Of a DNA stretch of 64,000 nt, positions 1 through 8,423 are shown piece by piece. Position numbers and translations under genes: made by a program. Source of the DNA: Pedobacter rhizosphaerae (GTDB lineage: Bacteria > Bacteroidota > Bacteroidia > Sphingobacteriales > Sphingobacteriaceae); the NCBI RefSeq assembly GCF_900111155.1, contig NZ_FOGG01000019.1, positions 1-64,000 of the forward strand. The letters run 5' to 3'. The notes beneath the pieces were generated by a model, which saw only the letters and a program-made list of their open reading frames with translations, was not told the DNA's origin and did no database searches. Each line of letters opens with the position of its first letter. Position 1 is the first letter of the stretch.

Positions 1-282
1 AGATATATGGTAAAACTGGATGAAATGATGAGAACCCGGTTGCGGATTGTTCTGTGGAAACAATGGAAGAGTATAAAGGGTAGAGCAAGAAACCTGATGG
101 AAATGGGCATAGGGAAATCAAGGGCTTACCAATTAGCCAATACCCGCAAGGGATATTGCAGGACTGCAAACAGCCCAATACTACTTACAACTCTGGACAA
201 AAAGTTCTTCACTGGTCTGGGATTAGATGGATTCGCTAATTATTACTATTGGAAAACGACACACCAAACGAAGTTATTCTAG
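1..282 (+). CDS. Group II intron reverse transcriptase/maturase, C-terminal fragment
   Basis: The reading frame is open from base 1, so the gene begins outside the window and only about the last 93 residues are present. They form the maturase-specific domain: a basic stretch with LWKQWK, then the signature NTRKGYCRTANSPIL near the end. This domain binds the intron RNA and helps it fold and splice; the missing upstream part would carry the reverse transcriptase. The stop at 280-282 lies 2 nt before intron RNA domain V, which is the expected order because the ORF sits in domain IV. The visible part looks intact, but whether the whole protein is functional cannot be judged here. Confidence 0.9.
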   Translation, partial: RYMVKLDEMMRTRLRIVLWKQWKSIKGRARNLMEMGIGKSRAYQLANTRKGYCRTANSPILLTTLDKKFFTGLGLDGFANYYYWKTTHQTKLF

Positions 283-284
283 CA

Positions 285-318
285 AACCGCTGTATACCGA
301 ACGGTACGTACAGTGGTG
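285..318 (+). ncRNA. Group II intron domain V (catalytic hairpin)
   Basis: The 34-nt element has a lower stem ACCGCTGTA pairing with TACAGTGGT (one G-U pair), a 2-nt CG bulge and an upper stem TACC/GGTA closed by a GAAC tetraloop. The CGC triad in the 5' strand is the catalytic triad position. Size, bulge and triad match domain V, the most conserved part of group II introns. Domain VI follows at about 319-361, with stem AGGTAGGGA / TCCCTATCT and a likely branch-point A in the CCTAC segment. Confidence 0.85.
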
Positions 319-443
319 TGAGAGGACAGGTAGGGAACTAATCCCTATCTTCCTACTCGATTGCTGCTGAGCTATTGTTTTCAGGGTTGACCTGCTTTTT
401 TATATATTCGCTATCTAAGCCATACACCCTATAAAACGTAAAC

Positions 444-1454
444 ATGCACGCTGGAAAACGATATTCCCTATCCGAATTTATTCGCTGGACAAGAAGAGAC
501 ATTTATCGGTTAACGATACTGGCGATTATCCCAACGGTACTGTATCATTATTTTAAACTCACTTTCCTTTCCATTTCCTGGGTTCCAATTGCACTACTGG
601 GTACGGCGATTTCGTTTATCATCGGATTTAAAAATAATGCAAGTTATTCCCGGTTATGGGAAGCCAGGCAGATTTATGGGGGGATAATCAATTCCAGCCG
701 CGCTTTTGGTGTAATGATCAGAGATTTTCTGGCCTCAACAGATAAAAAAGATGAAGTAACACCAATCTTCTACCGTCATTTTGCCTGGCTTACCGCACTG
801 CGATTTCAGTTGAGAGAGCCGCGTGCATGGGAGAATATGACCGAGCCATCCAATGTGGAGTATGCCAGACTTTATCATATTGCAGAACGAACAGATAAGT
901 TAGAAGATATACTTTCGCAGTATCTACCTGAAGATGAATTACAATATATTTTAAAAAAGAAAAACAGGGCTACGCAAATTATGGCTTTGCAATCTGCTCA
1001 CATTAATAAGCTCGTGGCTGATGGCGTTTTATCTGAACTGCACCTCCAGCAATTACAAATGGCCATTACAGCCTTCTATGAGCATCAGGGTAGAGCGGAA
1101 AGAATTAAAAATTTTCCCTATCCGCGAAATTTCTCATCCATTGCCACCATTATGCTCAATCTTTTTGTGGTACTGGTACCCTATGGCTTGTTAAATGAAT
1201 TTAATAAACTCGGTAACGGAACATTGATTGAAGGATACTCTATCTGGTTGAATATTCCTTTTGCAATTCTGCTTACCTGGGTTTTTGATACTCTAGATAC
1301 AGTGGGAGAGAGTTCCTCCAACCCTTTCGAAGGGAGTTCTAATGATGTTCCAATTACCAACATCTCCAGAACAATTGAAATTGATATGAGAGATATGCTG
1401 GATGAGGAAAATCTACCCCAGCCAATTATTGCTGAAAACAGTATATTGATGTAA
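444..1454 (+). CDS. Bestrophin-family anion channel protein
   Basis: This 336-residue protein matches the bacterial bestrophin family (RFP-TM / YneE type), inner-membrane pentameric channels for chloride or other ions. Hydrophobic segments lie at about 22-38, 45-62, 225-250 and 265-285. The family motif NNASYSRLWEAR at about 64-75 follows the second helix, and the acidic SSSNPFEG-type region near residue 290 is also typical. The ATG start fits the family N-terminus. It stands alone downstream of the intron. Transported ion and role cannot be read from the sequence. Confidence 0.88.
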   Translation: MHAGKRYSLSEFIRWTRRDIYRLTILAIIPTVLYHYFKLTFLSISWVPIALLGTAISFIIGFKNNASYSRLWEARQIYGGIINSSRAFGVMIRDFLASTDKKDEVTPIFYRHFAWLTALRFQLREPRAWENMTEPSNVEYARLYHIAERTDKLEDILSQYLPEDELQYILKKKNRATQIMALQSAHINKLVADGVLSELHLQQLQMAITAFYEHQGRAERIKNFPYPRNFSSIATIMLNLFVVLVPYGLLNEFNKLGNGTLIEGYSIWLNIPFAILLTWVFDTLDTVGESSSNPFEGSSNDVPITNISRTIEIDMRDMLDEENLPQPIIAENSILM

Positions 1455-1535
1455 TTGTTGTATTATGGAAAATCTTATATTTTTTCATCCTTGATACGTA
1501 TTAAATTGAAAGATTTACCTTAAAAAAAATAATTT

Positions 1536-2003
1536 ATGAAAAGAAATCTCCTTTATCTCGCTATCGTATCCATTCCATTTGCTGTAGCTTGCAATCAATC
1601 TGAAAAGAAGGCTGATACGGCCAATGAAAAAGATTCTATCTTAAATACTACTTGTTACCAGGCGGGTTTCGAAAAAGACAGTGCCAGTTTGAAGGTTAAT
1701 AATCTGGAATCTGGTAAAATTACTGGCAACCTGACCATAAATTACGATGGTAAGCCGAAAAATGATGGTGTTATTACTGGTAAATTTAGTGGCGACACCT
1801 TACTGGTAGATTATCAGTTTAAAACAGGTGAAGATACTGTTCGCGTTTACACCAATCCTTTAGCATTCCTGAAGAAGGATGGTAAGTTAATTATGGGGGT
1901 TGGTCAAATCGAAACCACACTAGGTCGGTCTTACTTTGTGAAAGGAAAACCAATTAATTACGAAGCAGGAAAATTTGTATTTGCAGAAACTACTTGCAAA
2001 TAG
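1536..2003 (+). CDS. Hypothetical lipoprotein
   Basis: This 155-residue protein starts with a lipoprotein signal peptide ending in FAVAC, so Cys19 is the predicted lipidation site. The rest is a small, probably all-beta domain with alternating hydrophobic residues and a repeated pattern of ITGNL and ITGKFSGDTL, plus a C-terminal Cys pair partner (TTC) matching TTC near residue 40, so a disulfide is possible. An A-rich stretch rather than a Shine-Dalgarno precedes the ATG, which is usual here. A rho-independent hairpin follows. I do not recognise a named family; similar small lipoproteins are common in Sphingobacteriaceae. Confidence 0.75.
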   Translation: MKRNLLYLAIVSIPFAVACNQSEKKADTANEKDSILNTTCYQAGFEKDSASLKVNNLESGKITGNLTINYDGKPKNDGVITGKFSGDTLLVDYQFKTGEDTVRVYTNPLAFLKKDGKLIMGVGQIETTLGRSYFVKGKPINYEAGKFVFAETTCK

Positions 2004-2027
2004 ATTATCAGACAGGTAAAAATTAGG

Positions 2028-2058
2028 GGGATATACAGAACGTTTATCCCTTTTTTTT
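2028..2058 (+). terminator. Rho-independent terminator after the lipoprotein gene
   Basis: Stem GGGATA (2028-2033) pairs with TATCCC (2045-2050), followed by eight T. Confidence 0.7.
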
Positions 2059-2352
2059 ATTACCATTTCGCTTGCTTCATTTGCTATGCTTCAGTACGTA
2101 GACACAAAGAATCTGGGTTAGGATAATGCTATGTTTTCCATATGGCAATCTTAGATTTTCCATGTTAATTAAATCACCTAAGGCACCTCATGTGTATGGT
2201 TTTGTAGCGTATATCAATTCCCTATTTCCCATTTATTATTCCCAAACATCCTCATTGGTGTTTTGTTTGCGCTGTTAACTATTGGACTATCAGTGTTTTA
2301 TAGCAAATAAAATTTATTTTAAAATAAATTACTACAATTTCTATAGACTTTA

Positions 2353-2397
2353 TATATTTGTATTATTAACGAATGTGAAAAGGAGCATATATTTTTG
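2353..2397 (+). promoter_or_regulatory. Candidate promoters of cobA
   Basis: Two exact matches to the Bacteroidota -7 consensus TAnnTTTG occur: TATATTTG at 2353-2360 and TATTTTTG at 2390-2397, the second ending only 2 nt before the ATG. No good TTTG -33 box is seen at the usual distance. The upstream one, giving a leader of about 35 nt, is the more likely. Confidence 0.4.
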
Positions 2398-2399
2398 TT

Positions 2400-3194
2400 A
2401 TGATATTAAATAAAGTAGAAAAAGCCAACATTGAACCTAAGATTACCTTAATAGGCGCAGGTCCTGGAGATCCAGATTTATTTAGTTTAAAAGGGGTGAA
2501 AGCATTAAAAACTGCAGATGTTGTTTTATACGATGCGAATGTAAATGAGGCTTTACTATGTCTTGCTCCAGATGGCATTCCGAAAGTATATGTAGGTAAA
2601 CGCAGTGATGATGAGTCGTTTTCGCAAGAAGCTGTTAATAAATTAATTGTTGATTATGCTTTAAATTACGGTCACGTAGTACGTTTAAAAAGCGGAGATC
2701 CTTTTTTCTTTGCCAAAGGCTATGAGGAAATCGATGCGGCAGAATCGTACAGTATCCCTACAGAAATTATCCCTGGTATTTCTAGCGCCACAGGAGCACC
2801 AAGCTTGCAAAAAATACCAATGATTTATAAAGATCTGAGCGAGAGTTTTTGGGCTGTTACAGGTACCAACAGTAAAGGGGAGATTTCGGAGGATTTATAC
2901 ATTGCTGCTAAAACGAAAGCTACCATTGTTGTTTTAAACGGAATTGAAAAGGTACGTGAAATTGCAGCTATCTTCCAGGCAGAAAATAAAGGCCTTCTTC
3001 CGGTTGCCGTAATCCAAAATGGTTCGTCGCCAAATGAAAAAATTGCGGTTGGCACTGTTGAAACTATTGCTGAAGTGGTAGAAGATAAACGCATTCATGC
3101 ACCTGCACTTTTAGTCTTTGGAGACGTAGTTTCGTTGCATCCTCAATTTCAACCCATTCGCGATTTTTATGAAACCATCGCCAATGAATACTAA
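2400..3194 (+). CDS. cobA: Uroporphyrinogen-III C-methyltransferase (SUMT)
   Basis: This 264-residue tetrapyrrole methylase transfers two methyl groups from S-adenosylmethionine to uroporphyrinogen III, giving precorrin-2, the branch point to siroheme and cobalamin. The GAGPGDPDLFSLKG loop at about 19-32 is the N-terminal family motif. SGDPFFFAKG near residue 99 takes the place of the usual GGDPFVFGRG, and PGISSATGAP near 127 matches the family. It has only the methylase domain, without the CysG dehydrogenase/ferrochelatase part. No sulfate-assimilation gene is nearby, so supply of siroheme for sulfite or nitrite reductase is an inference. The divergence in the second motif lowers certainty about exact substrate. 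Confidence 0.85.
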   Translation: MILNKVEKANIEPKITLIGAGPGDPDLFSLKGVKALKTADVVLYDANVNEALLCLAPDGIPKVYVGKRSDDESFSQEAVNKLIVDYALNYGHVVRLKSGDPFFFAKGYEEIDAAESYSIPTEIIPGISSATGAPSLQKIPMIYKDLSESFWAVTGTNSKGEISEDLYIAAKTKATIVVLNGIEKVREIAAIFQAENKGLLPVAVIQNGSSPNEKIAVGTVETIAEVVEDKRIHAPALLVFGDVVSLHPQFQPIRDFYETIANEY

Positions 3195-3235
3195 GTGAAT
3201 TTCCTAAACTGAAATCATATATTTGTTTTGTTGTA

Positions 3236-3265
3236 AACCGCCGGCGAAAGCCAGGCGGTTTTTTT
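3236..3265 (+). terminator. Rho-independent terminator after cobA
   Basis: Stem AACCGCC (3236-3242) pairs with GGCGGTT (3254-3260), loop GGCGAAAGCCA, then a T tract. Confidence 0.8.
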
Positions 3266-3513
3266 GTTTAGAGGTTGGTTCTGCTTAGAAGAGACCTTTG
3301 GTATATAAGCCTGATGGAAACGGCAGCCGCCAGATTCCGTATTTTTATCTTTTAAAATGATCTTCCTGGCGCTACAGTGTACAGCAGGACTGCAGTACCC
3401 TAACTGCTTTGGTATTAACTTTCTAATAAAAATAGCCAAACTAAATCGATTCAAATACACTGAAAGCACTTCTTTTGGTGCATTAAATAACACCAAAAAT
3501 AAATTATCCTTTA

Positions 3514-3544
3514 TTTGCAAAGAACAAAACAATTAGTAACTTAA
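3514..3544 (+). promoter_or_regulatory. Candidate glgA promoter
   Basis: TTTG at 3514-3517, a 19-nt spacer and TAACTTAA at 3537-3544 (6 of 8 match to TA..TTTG pattern). Spacing is ideal but the -7 box is imperfect. Confidence 0.35.
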
Positions 3545-3569
3545 GGGGGTTATCTACACCAAATATTTA

Positions 3570-4982
3570 ATGGAAATAATACATATAAGTGCCGAGTGTT
3601 ACCCTGTTGCTAAAGTTGGTGGTTTAGCTGATGTAGTAGGGGCCTTACCAAAATACCAGAATAAATTAAGCCATTTTGCTAAAGTGGTTGTGCCTGCCTA
3701 TGATACAAAGTTTGTACGCGAAAGTGAATTCGAGGTAACTTATGATGCCTGGGCAAATTATGGGAACAACCATTTTCAGTATCGGATATTAAAAGAAAAA
3801 ACCAATAAGCTAGGTTTTGATTTATATATTGTTCATATACAAGGCCTAACAGATAGGCCAAATGTATATGGTTATCATGATGATACAGAGCGATTTATTG
3901 CTTTTCAAATTGCCACTTTAGATTGGATTGTACAATGGGAACATCGACCGGATGTAATTCATTGCCATGACCACCATACGGGGCTTGTACCTTTTATGAT
4001 GACCAATTGTATTAAATATCAGCCCATTAGCAGCGTTCCTACAGTTTTAACCATTCATAATGCACAATATCAAGGTCAGTTTGGCTGGGATAAACTTTAT
4101 TACCTGCCGGCTTTTGATTTATGGAAAGCTGGACTTTTAGGTTGGGAGAGGGATATTAATCCTTTGGCCTCAGCGATAAAGTGTGCCTGGAGTGTAACTA
4201 CGGTATCACCGAGTTATTTATCGGAAATGATGAGCAATGCCCGAGGATTGGAAAGTTTGCTGAGGCAGGAACATGGTAAGTGTATTGGGATTTTGAATGG
4301 AATTGATGCTGAAGTTTGGAACCCGGAAACAGATCCGATGTTGGGCACTAATTACAGTATTAAGACATTTGAACAAGGAAAGGAGGCAAACAAAAAGGCA
4401 CTTTGCAGTGTTTTTGGATTAGATGCTTCAAAACCGCTGTTCACTTTTATTGGCAGACTGGTAGATGAAAAAGGAGCTGATATATTGCCCGATATTTTTT
4501 ATACTGCTTTACAACAGCATAGCGAAGAAATCAATATCTTGGTTTTAGGTTCCGGAGATCCATGGGTAGAAGGAAGATTAAACCAGTTAAAAGATATATT
4601 TAGTGCACAATACAATGCCTATATTGGATACAATGAACAGGTATCTCATGAAATATATGCCAGTGCCGATTTTCTTTTAATGCCTTCTAGAGTGGAGCCT
4701 TGCGGCTTAAATCAACTTTATGCACTCAGATATGGAACTGTGCCTATCGTTCGCAGGGTAGGTGGGCTAAGAGATACGGTAATAGATATTGGCGACAATG
4801 GCTTTGGGATTTGCCATGATCAAACCAGTATATGGGATGTAACCCATGCCATAAACAGGGCAATCGAGTTTTACAATGATAAAAAGAAATTTAAAGCGGT
4901 GCGCAAGACAATGATGAAGATTGACCACTCTTGGGATAGGGCAGCGTTAAATTATATAGAATTATACCAAAAATTAAAATAA
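3570..4982 (+). CDS. glgA: Glycogen synthase
   Basis: This 470-residue GT5-family enzyme extends alpha-1,4-glucan chains, normally from ADP-glucose. The N-terminal KVGGLADVVGALP at about 15-27 is the sugar-nucleotide binding signature. The C-terminal half has EPCGLNQLYALRYG followed by VRRVGGLRDTV, the GT-B donor-site segment typical of GlgA. Length is normal. glgC starts 8 nt after the stop, so the enzyme and the one that makes its substrate are almost certainly cotranscribed. Branching enzyme and phosphorylase genes are not in the window. Confidence 0.95.
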   Translation: MEIIHISAECYPVAKVGGLADVVGALPKYQNKLSHFAKVVVPAYDTKFVRESEFEVTYDAWANYGNNHFQYRILKEKTNKLGFDLYIVHIQGLTDRPNVYGYHDDTERFIAFQIATLDWIVQWEHRPDVIHCHDHHTGLVPFMMTNCIKYQPISSVPTVLTIHNAQYQGQFGWDKLYYLPAFDLWKAGLLGWERDINPLASAIKCAWSVTTVSPSYLSEMMSNARGLESLLRQEHGKCIGILNGIDAEVWNPETDPMLGTNYSIKTFEQGKEANKKALCSVFGLDASKPLFTFIGRLVDEKGADILPDIFYTALQQHSEEINILVLGSGDPWVEGRLNQLKDIFSAQYNAYIGYNEQVSHEIYASADFLLMPSRVEPCGLNQLYALRYGTVPIVRRVGGLRDTVIDIGDNGFGICHDQTSIWDVTHAINRAIEFYNDKKKFKAVRKTMMKIDHSWDRAALNYIELYQKLK

Positions 4983-4990
4983 GCTTAAAC

Positions 4991-6259
4991 ATGACTGACA
5001 AAGTTTTAGGCGTTATCCTTGGCGGTGGCCAGGGCTCTAGATTATCGCCACTAACGCAAACACGCTCAAAGCCTGCAGTTCCTATTGCAGGAAAATACCG
5101 GTTGGTTGACATCCCAATTTCCAACTGTTTAAATTCCGGTATTCACCGTATGTTTGTGTTAACACAGTTCAATTCGGCATCCCTAAACAAACACATTAAA
5201 AATACATATCACTTTAGCCATTTTAGTAAGGCTTTTGTTGATATTCTGGCGGCTGAACAAACTGTACAAAACTCAGGTTGGTTTCAGGGTACAGCAGATG
5301 CCGTTAGGCAGTGTATGCACCACATTGTTTCGCATGAATTTGATTATATTTTAATTCTTTCTGGTGACCAGCTTTACCAGATGGACTTTAAAGATATGAT
5401 TGAAAAGCATATTGAAGCTGAGGCTGAAATTACCATTGCAACTATTCCTGTAACTGGAAAAGATGCAACTGATTTTGGTATTCTTAAGGCTGATGATGAA
5501 AACATGATCACCTCTTTCATTGAAAAGCCGAAAACAGGACTGGAAGATTGGGTTTCAGACACCGGACCTGAAATGCAGGCTGAAGGCCGCAATTTCTTAG
5601 CTTCAATGGGAATCTACGTTTTTAACAGGCAATATCTAATTAATATCTTGAATGATAATCCTGATGAAAAAGATTTTGGAAAGGAAATATTGCCTAGAGC
5701 AATAGCCTCGAGTCGCGTATTGAGCTTTCAATATGAAGGATACTGGACCGATATTGGTAATATTTCATCATTTTTTGAGGCTAATCTTGGCCTTACAGAT
5801 GAGATTCCTAAATTTAATATGTTTGATAGCAACCATACCATCTTTACAAGGGCACGTATGCTTCCGCCATCTAAGATATCAGGCACAACTTTAGAGAAAA
5901 CGATTATTGCAGAAGGCTGTATCATCCAGGCGAGTAGGGTAGAACATGCCGTACTGGGTATTAGATCTAGAATTGGTCAGGATACAGTAATCACCAATGC
6001 CTATATCATGGGTAGCGATCGTTATCAAACATTAGAAGAAATAAGATGTGAAGAGGAGGCCGGGAATTCTTTGATTGGTATTGGAGATAGATGTCAAATT
6101 AACAATGCAATTATTGATAAGAATTGTCGCATCGGAAATGACGTAAAAATTAATGGTGGGCCGCACCTGGAGGATGGAGATTTTGAACTTTATGCCGTAA
6201 AGGATGGGATTGTGGTAATCAAAAAAGGTGTTACACTGCCAAGTGGCACCGTGATTTAA
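4991..6259 (+). CDS. glgC: Glucose-1-phosphate adenylyltransferase (ADP-glucose pyrophosphorylase)
   Basis: This 422-residue enzyme makes ADP-glucose from ATP and glucose-1-phosphate, the committed step of bacterial glycogen synthesis. The N-terminal nucleotidyltransferase domain carries GGGQGSRLSPLTQTRSKPAV at about 10-29 and KYRLVDIPISN just after it. FIEKP near residue 180 and GTADAV near 100 are further ADP-glucose pyrophosphorylase signatures. The C-terminal part, from about residue 290, is a left-handed beta-helix with repeated hexapeptide-like turns that usually mediates tetramer assembly and allostery. It follows glgA by 8 nt and is closed by a terminator at 6286. Confidence 0.96.
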   Translation: MTDKVLGVILGGGQGSRLSPLTQTRSKPAVPIAGKYRLVDIPISNCLNSGIHRMFVLTQFNSASLNKHIKNTYHFSHFSKAFVDILAAEQTVQNSGWFQGTADAVRQCMHHIVSHEFDYILILSGDQLYQMDFKDMIEKHIEAEAEITIATIPVTGKDATDFGILKADDENMITSFIEKPKTGLEDWVSDTGPEMQAEGRNFLASMGIYVFNRQYLINILNDNPDEKDFGKEILPRAIASSRVLSFQYEGYWTDIGNISSFFEANLGLTDEIPKFNMFDSNHTIFTRARMLPPSKISGTTLEKTIIAEGCIIQASRVEHAVLGIRSRIGQDTVITNAYIMGSDRYQTLEEIRCEEEAGNSLIGIGDRCQINNAIIDKNCRIGNDVKINGGPHLEDGDFELYAVKDGIVVIKKGVTLPSGTVI

Positions 6260-6596
6260 AATAAGTTTTTTTATTATTAACTATCAGCCAGTTTAGCTTT
6301 CGCTAGGCTGGCTTTTTTGTGTTTAAATACAGCGAAGGCAGTTTTCCAACTCGTATGCCAAGGTGTTTGTTTCATTGTATTTGGTATTCCAGTGGCCAGT
6401 AATTGAACCTGCCTGTTTTGTTGGCCATATTAACACTGAATATGCTGATGCAGTTATTTTTGTAAGAAACAAAGACAAAAAGTGCTTTTCTCTATGTTTT
6501 ATATTTCTGTGGGCAATAATTTAAAAACACTCTTTTCTCCCTTCCACTCCAACATTTTTAGTTTAGGCTTGTTAAAATATAAACACATTTATAATT
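6260..6596 (+). other. Intergenic region between glgC and the GH15 gene
   Basis: It holds the glgC terminator (6286-6318). From about 6343 to 6524 one plus-strand frame stays open for roughly 60 codons without an ATG and with no recognised family, so no gene is called. A weak -7-like TAGGCTTG lies at 6564-6571, 25 nt before the next ATG. Confidence 0.4.
6286..6318 (+). terminator. Rho-independent terminator after glgC
   Basis: Outer stem AGCCAG (6286-6291) pairs with CTGGCT (6308-6313); an inner TAGC/GCTA stem extends it. A T tract follows. Confidence 0.8.
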
Positions 6597-8381
6597 ATGG
6601 CCGAGAAACACCTTTATGAAACCGGAATAATAGGAAATTGCTCTTTTTTAGCACATGTAAACAAAAATACAGATATCTCCTGGCTCTGTTGGCCACGGTT
6701 TGATAGCCCTTTTGTTTTTGGAAGTTTACTGGATAAAAAGAAAGGTGGAGAATTTTCGATCCTCCCACAGGGACCGTTTTCTTCACATCAGTATTATGTA
6801 GAGAATACCAATGTTTTAAGAACCGAAATTACTGCTGAAGATGGAAAATACCGCATAACAGATTTTGCTCCACGTTTTCATCTCTACGAACGCTATTTCA
6901 AACCTTTAATGCTCATTAGAAAAATTGAACCCTTAGAGGGGAATCCCCGTATTAAGGTAAAGTGCGCTCCGGTATGCGATTACGGCCAAGGGCAAATGCG
7001 ATCTGTGCGGGGCAGTAACCATATAGATTATATTGGTTGTGATGAGAATATCAGGTTGAGTACCAATGCATCTGTTAATTACATTATGGATGAAAAACCT
7101 TTTGTACTTAATGATACGAAATACTTAATACTCACTTATGGCTATAATTTAGAAGCACCGGTTGTAAGTACTGCTGAAAATTTTTTAAGGGAAACGATTG
7201 CCTACTGGCGGTTATGGATTAAACACTCCTCTATCGCGGGGTTTTACCAACCCTTTGTAATTCGTTCGGCTTTGGTACTCAAGATTCATCAGTATGAAGA
7301 TACGGGAGCTATTATCGCAGCGAGCACCACCAGCCTTCCCGAATCGCCGGGAAGCACACGTAACTGGGATTATCGCTACTGTTGGCTACGAGATTCTTTT
7401 TATGTACTTACCTCTTTAAATCACATCGGGCATTTTGAAGAGATGGAAAAGTATTTTAACTACATCTCCGATATCTCTTTTGCTGAAGATACGCGTTATC
7501 AACCTTTATATGGTATTGCCGGAGAACGGGATATCACAGAAATTATATTGGAGCATCTTGATGGATATCTCGGGGAACAGCCCATCAGGATTGGAAATCA
7601 GGCTTATGAACATATCCAAAACGATATTTACGGACAGGTTTTAATTTCAATGCTCCCACTGTATACTGATCATCGTTTTGTATTCTCAGAGCGAAGCGAT
7701 TCGGTAAAATGGATTGAAGGGGTTTTATCGAAGATTGAAAGAACAATCGATGAAAAAGATGCGGGTATCTGGGAGTTTAGAAATATTGCGAACGTACATT
7801 GCTACAGTAATTTATTTCAATGGGCAGGTGCACAGGCAGCGTTAAAAATGGCGAAAACCATCGGTAACGAAGATTTCGAAAAGCGTGCTCAAATATTAAT
7901 TGATAAAGCTGCAGCCCACATAGAAGCCTGTTATGATCCTGAACGTAAGGTTTATACCAACGCAGTAGGAAGTAAGCATCTGGATGCCAGTACTCTTCAA
8001 CTGATTGTGATGAACTATCTTGATCCTGCGTCAGATCGTGCAAAAGATCACTTAAAGGGCTTGGAAGCCGAATTAAAAACAGAAGATGGTTTGTTTTATC
8101 GTTACCTGCATGCAGATGATTTTGGTAAACCCAAAACTACGTTCTTGATTTGTGCATTCTGGTATGTAGAAGCCCTGGCTTGTGTAGGAAGAACTGATGA
8201 TGCGATTAAGGAGTTTGAAAATATCATCAAATATAGTAACCATTTATTGCTGTTTAGCGAGGATGTTGATGCTAAAACGGGGAGTCAGTGGGGCAACTTT
8301 CCGCAGGCATATAGCCACGTTGGGCTAATGAATGCTGCTTACAGAATAGCTATTAAACTGGATAGACCAGTGTTTCTATAA
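6597..8381 (+). CDS. Glycoside hydrolase family 15 protein (glucoamylase or trehalase type)
   Basis: This 594-residue cytoplasmic protein has no signal peptide. The N-terminal beta domain starts with the typical GIIGNCSFLAHV and SWLCWPRFDSPFVFG. The (alpha/alpha)6 catalytic domain contains RNWDYRYCWLRDS near residue 255 and QWGNFPQAYSHVGLMNAA near the C-terminus, the two best GH15 signatures. GH15 members of this architecture hydrolyse alpha-glucans or trehalose. Its position between glycogen synthesis genes and a convergent trehalose synthesis gene makes trehalose or glycogen turnover plausible, but the substrate cannot be fixed from sequence. It shares a bidirectional terminator with otsAB. 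Confidence 0.88.
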   Translation: MAEKHLYETGIIGNCSFLAHVNKNTDISWLCWPRFDSPFVFGSLLDKKKGGEFSILPQGPFSSHQYYVENTNVLRTEITAEDGKYRITDFAPRFHLYERYFKPLMLIRKIEPLEGNPRIKVKCAPVCDYGQGQMRSVRGSNHIDYIGCDENIRLSTNASVNYIMDEKPFVLNDTKYLILTYGYNLEAPVVSTAENFLRETIAYWRLWIKHSSIAGFYQPFVIRSALVLKIHQYEDTGAIIAASTTSLPESPGSTRNWDYRYCWLRDSFYVLTSLNHIGHFEEMEKYFNYISDISFAEDTRYQPLYGIAGERDITEIILEHLDGYLGEQPIRIGNQAYEHIQNDIYGQVLISMLPLYTDHRFVFSERSDSVKWIEGVLSKIERTIDEKDAGIWEFRNIANVHCYSNLFQWAGAQAALKMAKTIGNEDFEKRAQILIDKAAAHIEACYDPERKVYTNAVGSKHLDASTLQLIVMNYLDPASDRAKDHLKGLEAELKTEDGLFYRYLHADDFGKPKTTFLICAFWYVEALACVGRTDDAIKEFENIIKYSNHLLLFSEDVDAKTGSQWGNFPQAYSHVGLMNAAYRIAIKLDRPVFL

Positions 8382-8384
8382 AAA

Positions 8385-8419
8385 AAAGGAGTTAGGTTGT
8401 TTTTCAGCCTAACTCCTTT
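8385..8419. terminator. Bidirectional terminator between GH15 gene and otsAB
   Basis: A perfect 12-bp stem AAAGGAGTTAGG (8385-8396) / CCTAACTCCTTT (8408-8419), A-rich on the left and T-rich on the right, lies between two convergent stop codons. Confidence 0.85.
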
Positions 8420-8423
8420 AAAC

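Larger units (their letters stand above)
1..361 (+). mobile_element. Group II intron, 3' part
   Basis: The fragment combines the maturase C-terminus, a 34-nt domain V and a domain VI hairpin ending in CCTACTCGAT, which fits the AY rule for intron 3' ends and places the 3' splice site after base 361. Group II introns are self-splicing retroelements. The 5' exon and the start of the intron are outside the window. The 3' exon (from 362) is an 82-bp non-coding stretch before the bestrophin gene, so the element apparently sits in an intergenic region or at the end of an upstream gene. Confidence 0.85.
2004..2399 (+). other. Intergenic region with terminator and possible gene remnant
   Basis: It holds the terminator at 2028-2058 and the cobA promoter candidates. 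Around 2217-2310 one frame reads through a hydrophobic stretch (NILIGVLFALLTIGLSVFYS, then a stop), like the last helix of a transporter, and the frame next to it is open upstream from about 2155. This could be the frameshifted end of a decayed membrane-protein gene, but the piece is too short to assign. Confidence 0.3.
3195..3569 (+). other. Intergenic region between cobA and glgA
   Basis: It contains the cobA terminator (3236-3265) and a weak glgA promoter (3514-3544). The middle, about 3290-3420, is more GC-rich than its flanks but I could not fold it into a known RNA. An open minus-strand frame at 3215-3532 runs through the terminator and has no family resemblance, so it is not called. 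Confidence 0.5.

Noticed and set aside
3215..3532. 105-codon minus-strand open frame between cobA and glgA
   Set aside because: It contains the cobA terminator and the glgA promoter region and shows no family resemblance.
6343..6524. Open frame of about 60 codons between glgC and the GH15 gene
   Set aside because: It lacks an ATG and gives no recognisable protein; it may be chance or an old remnant.
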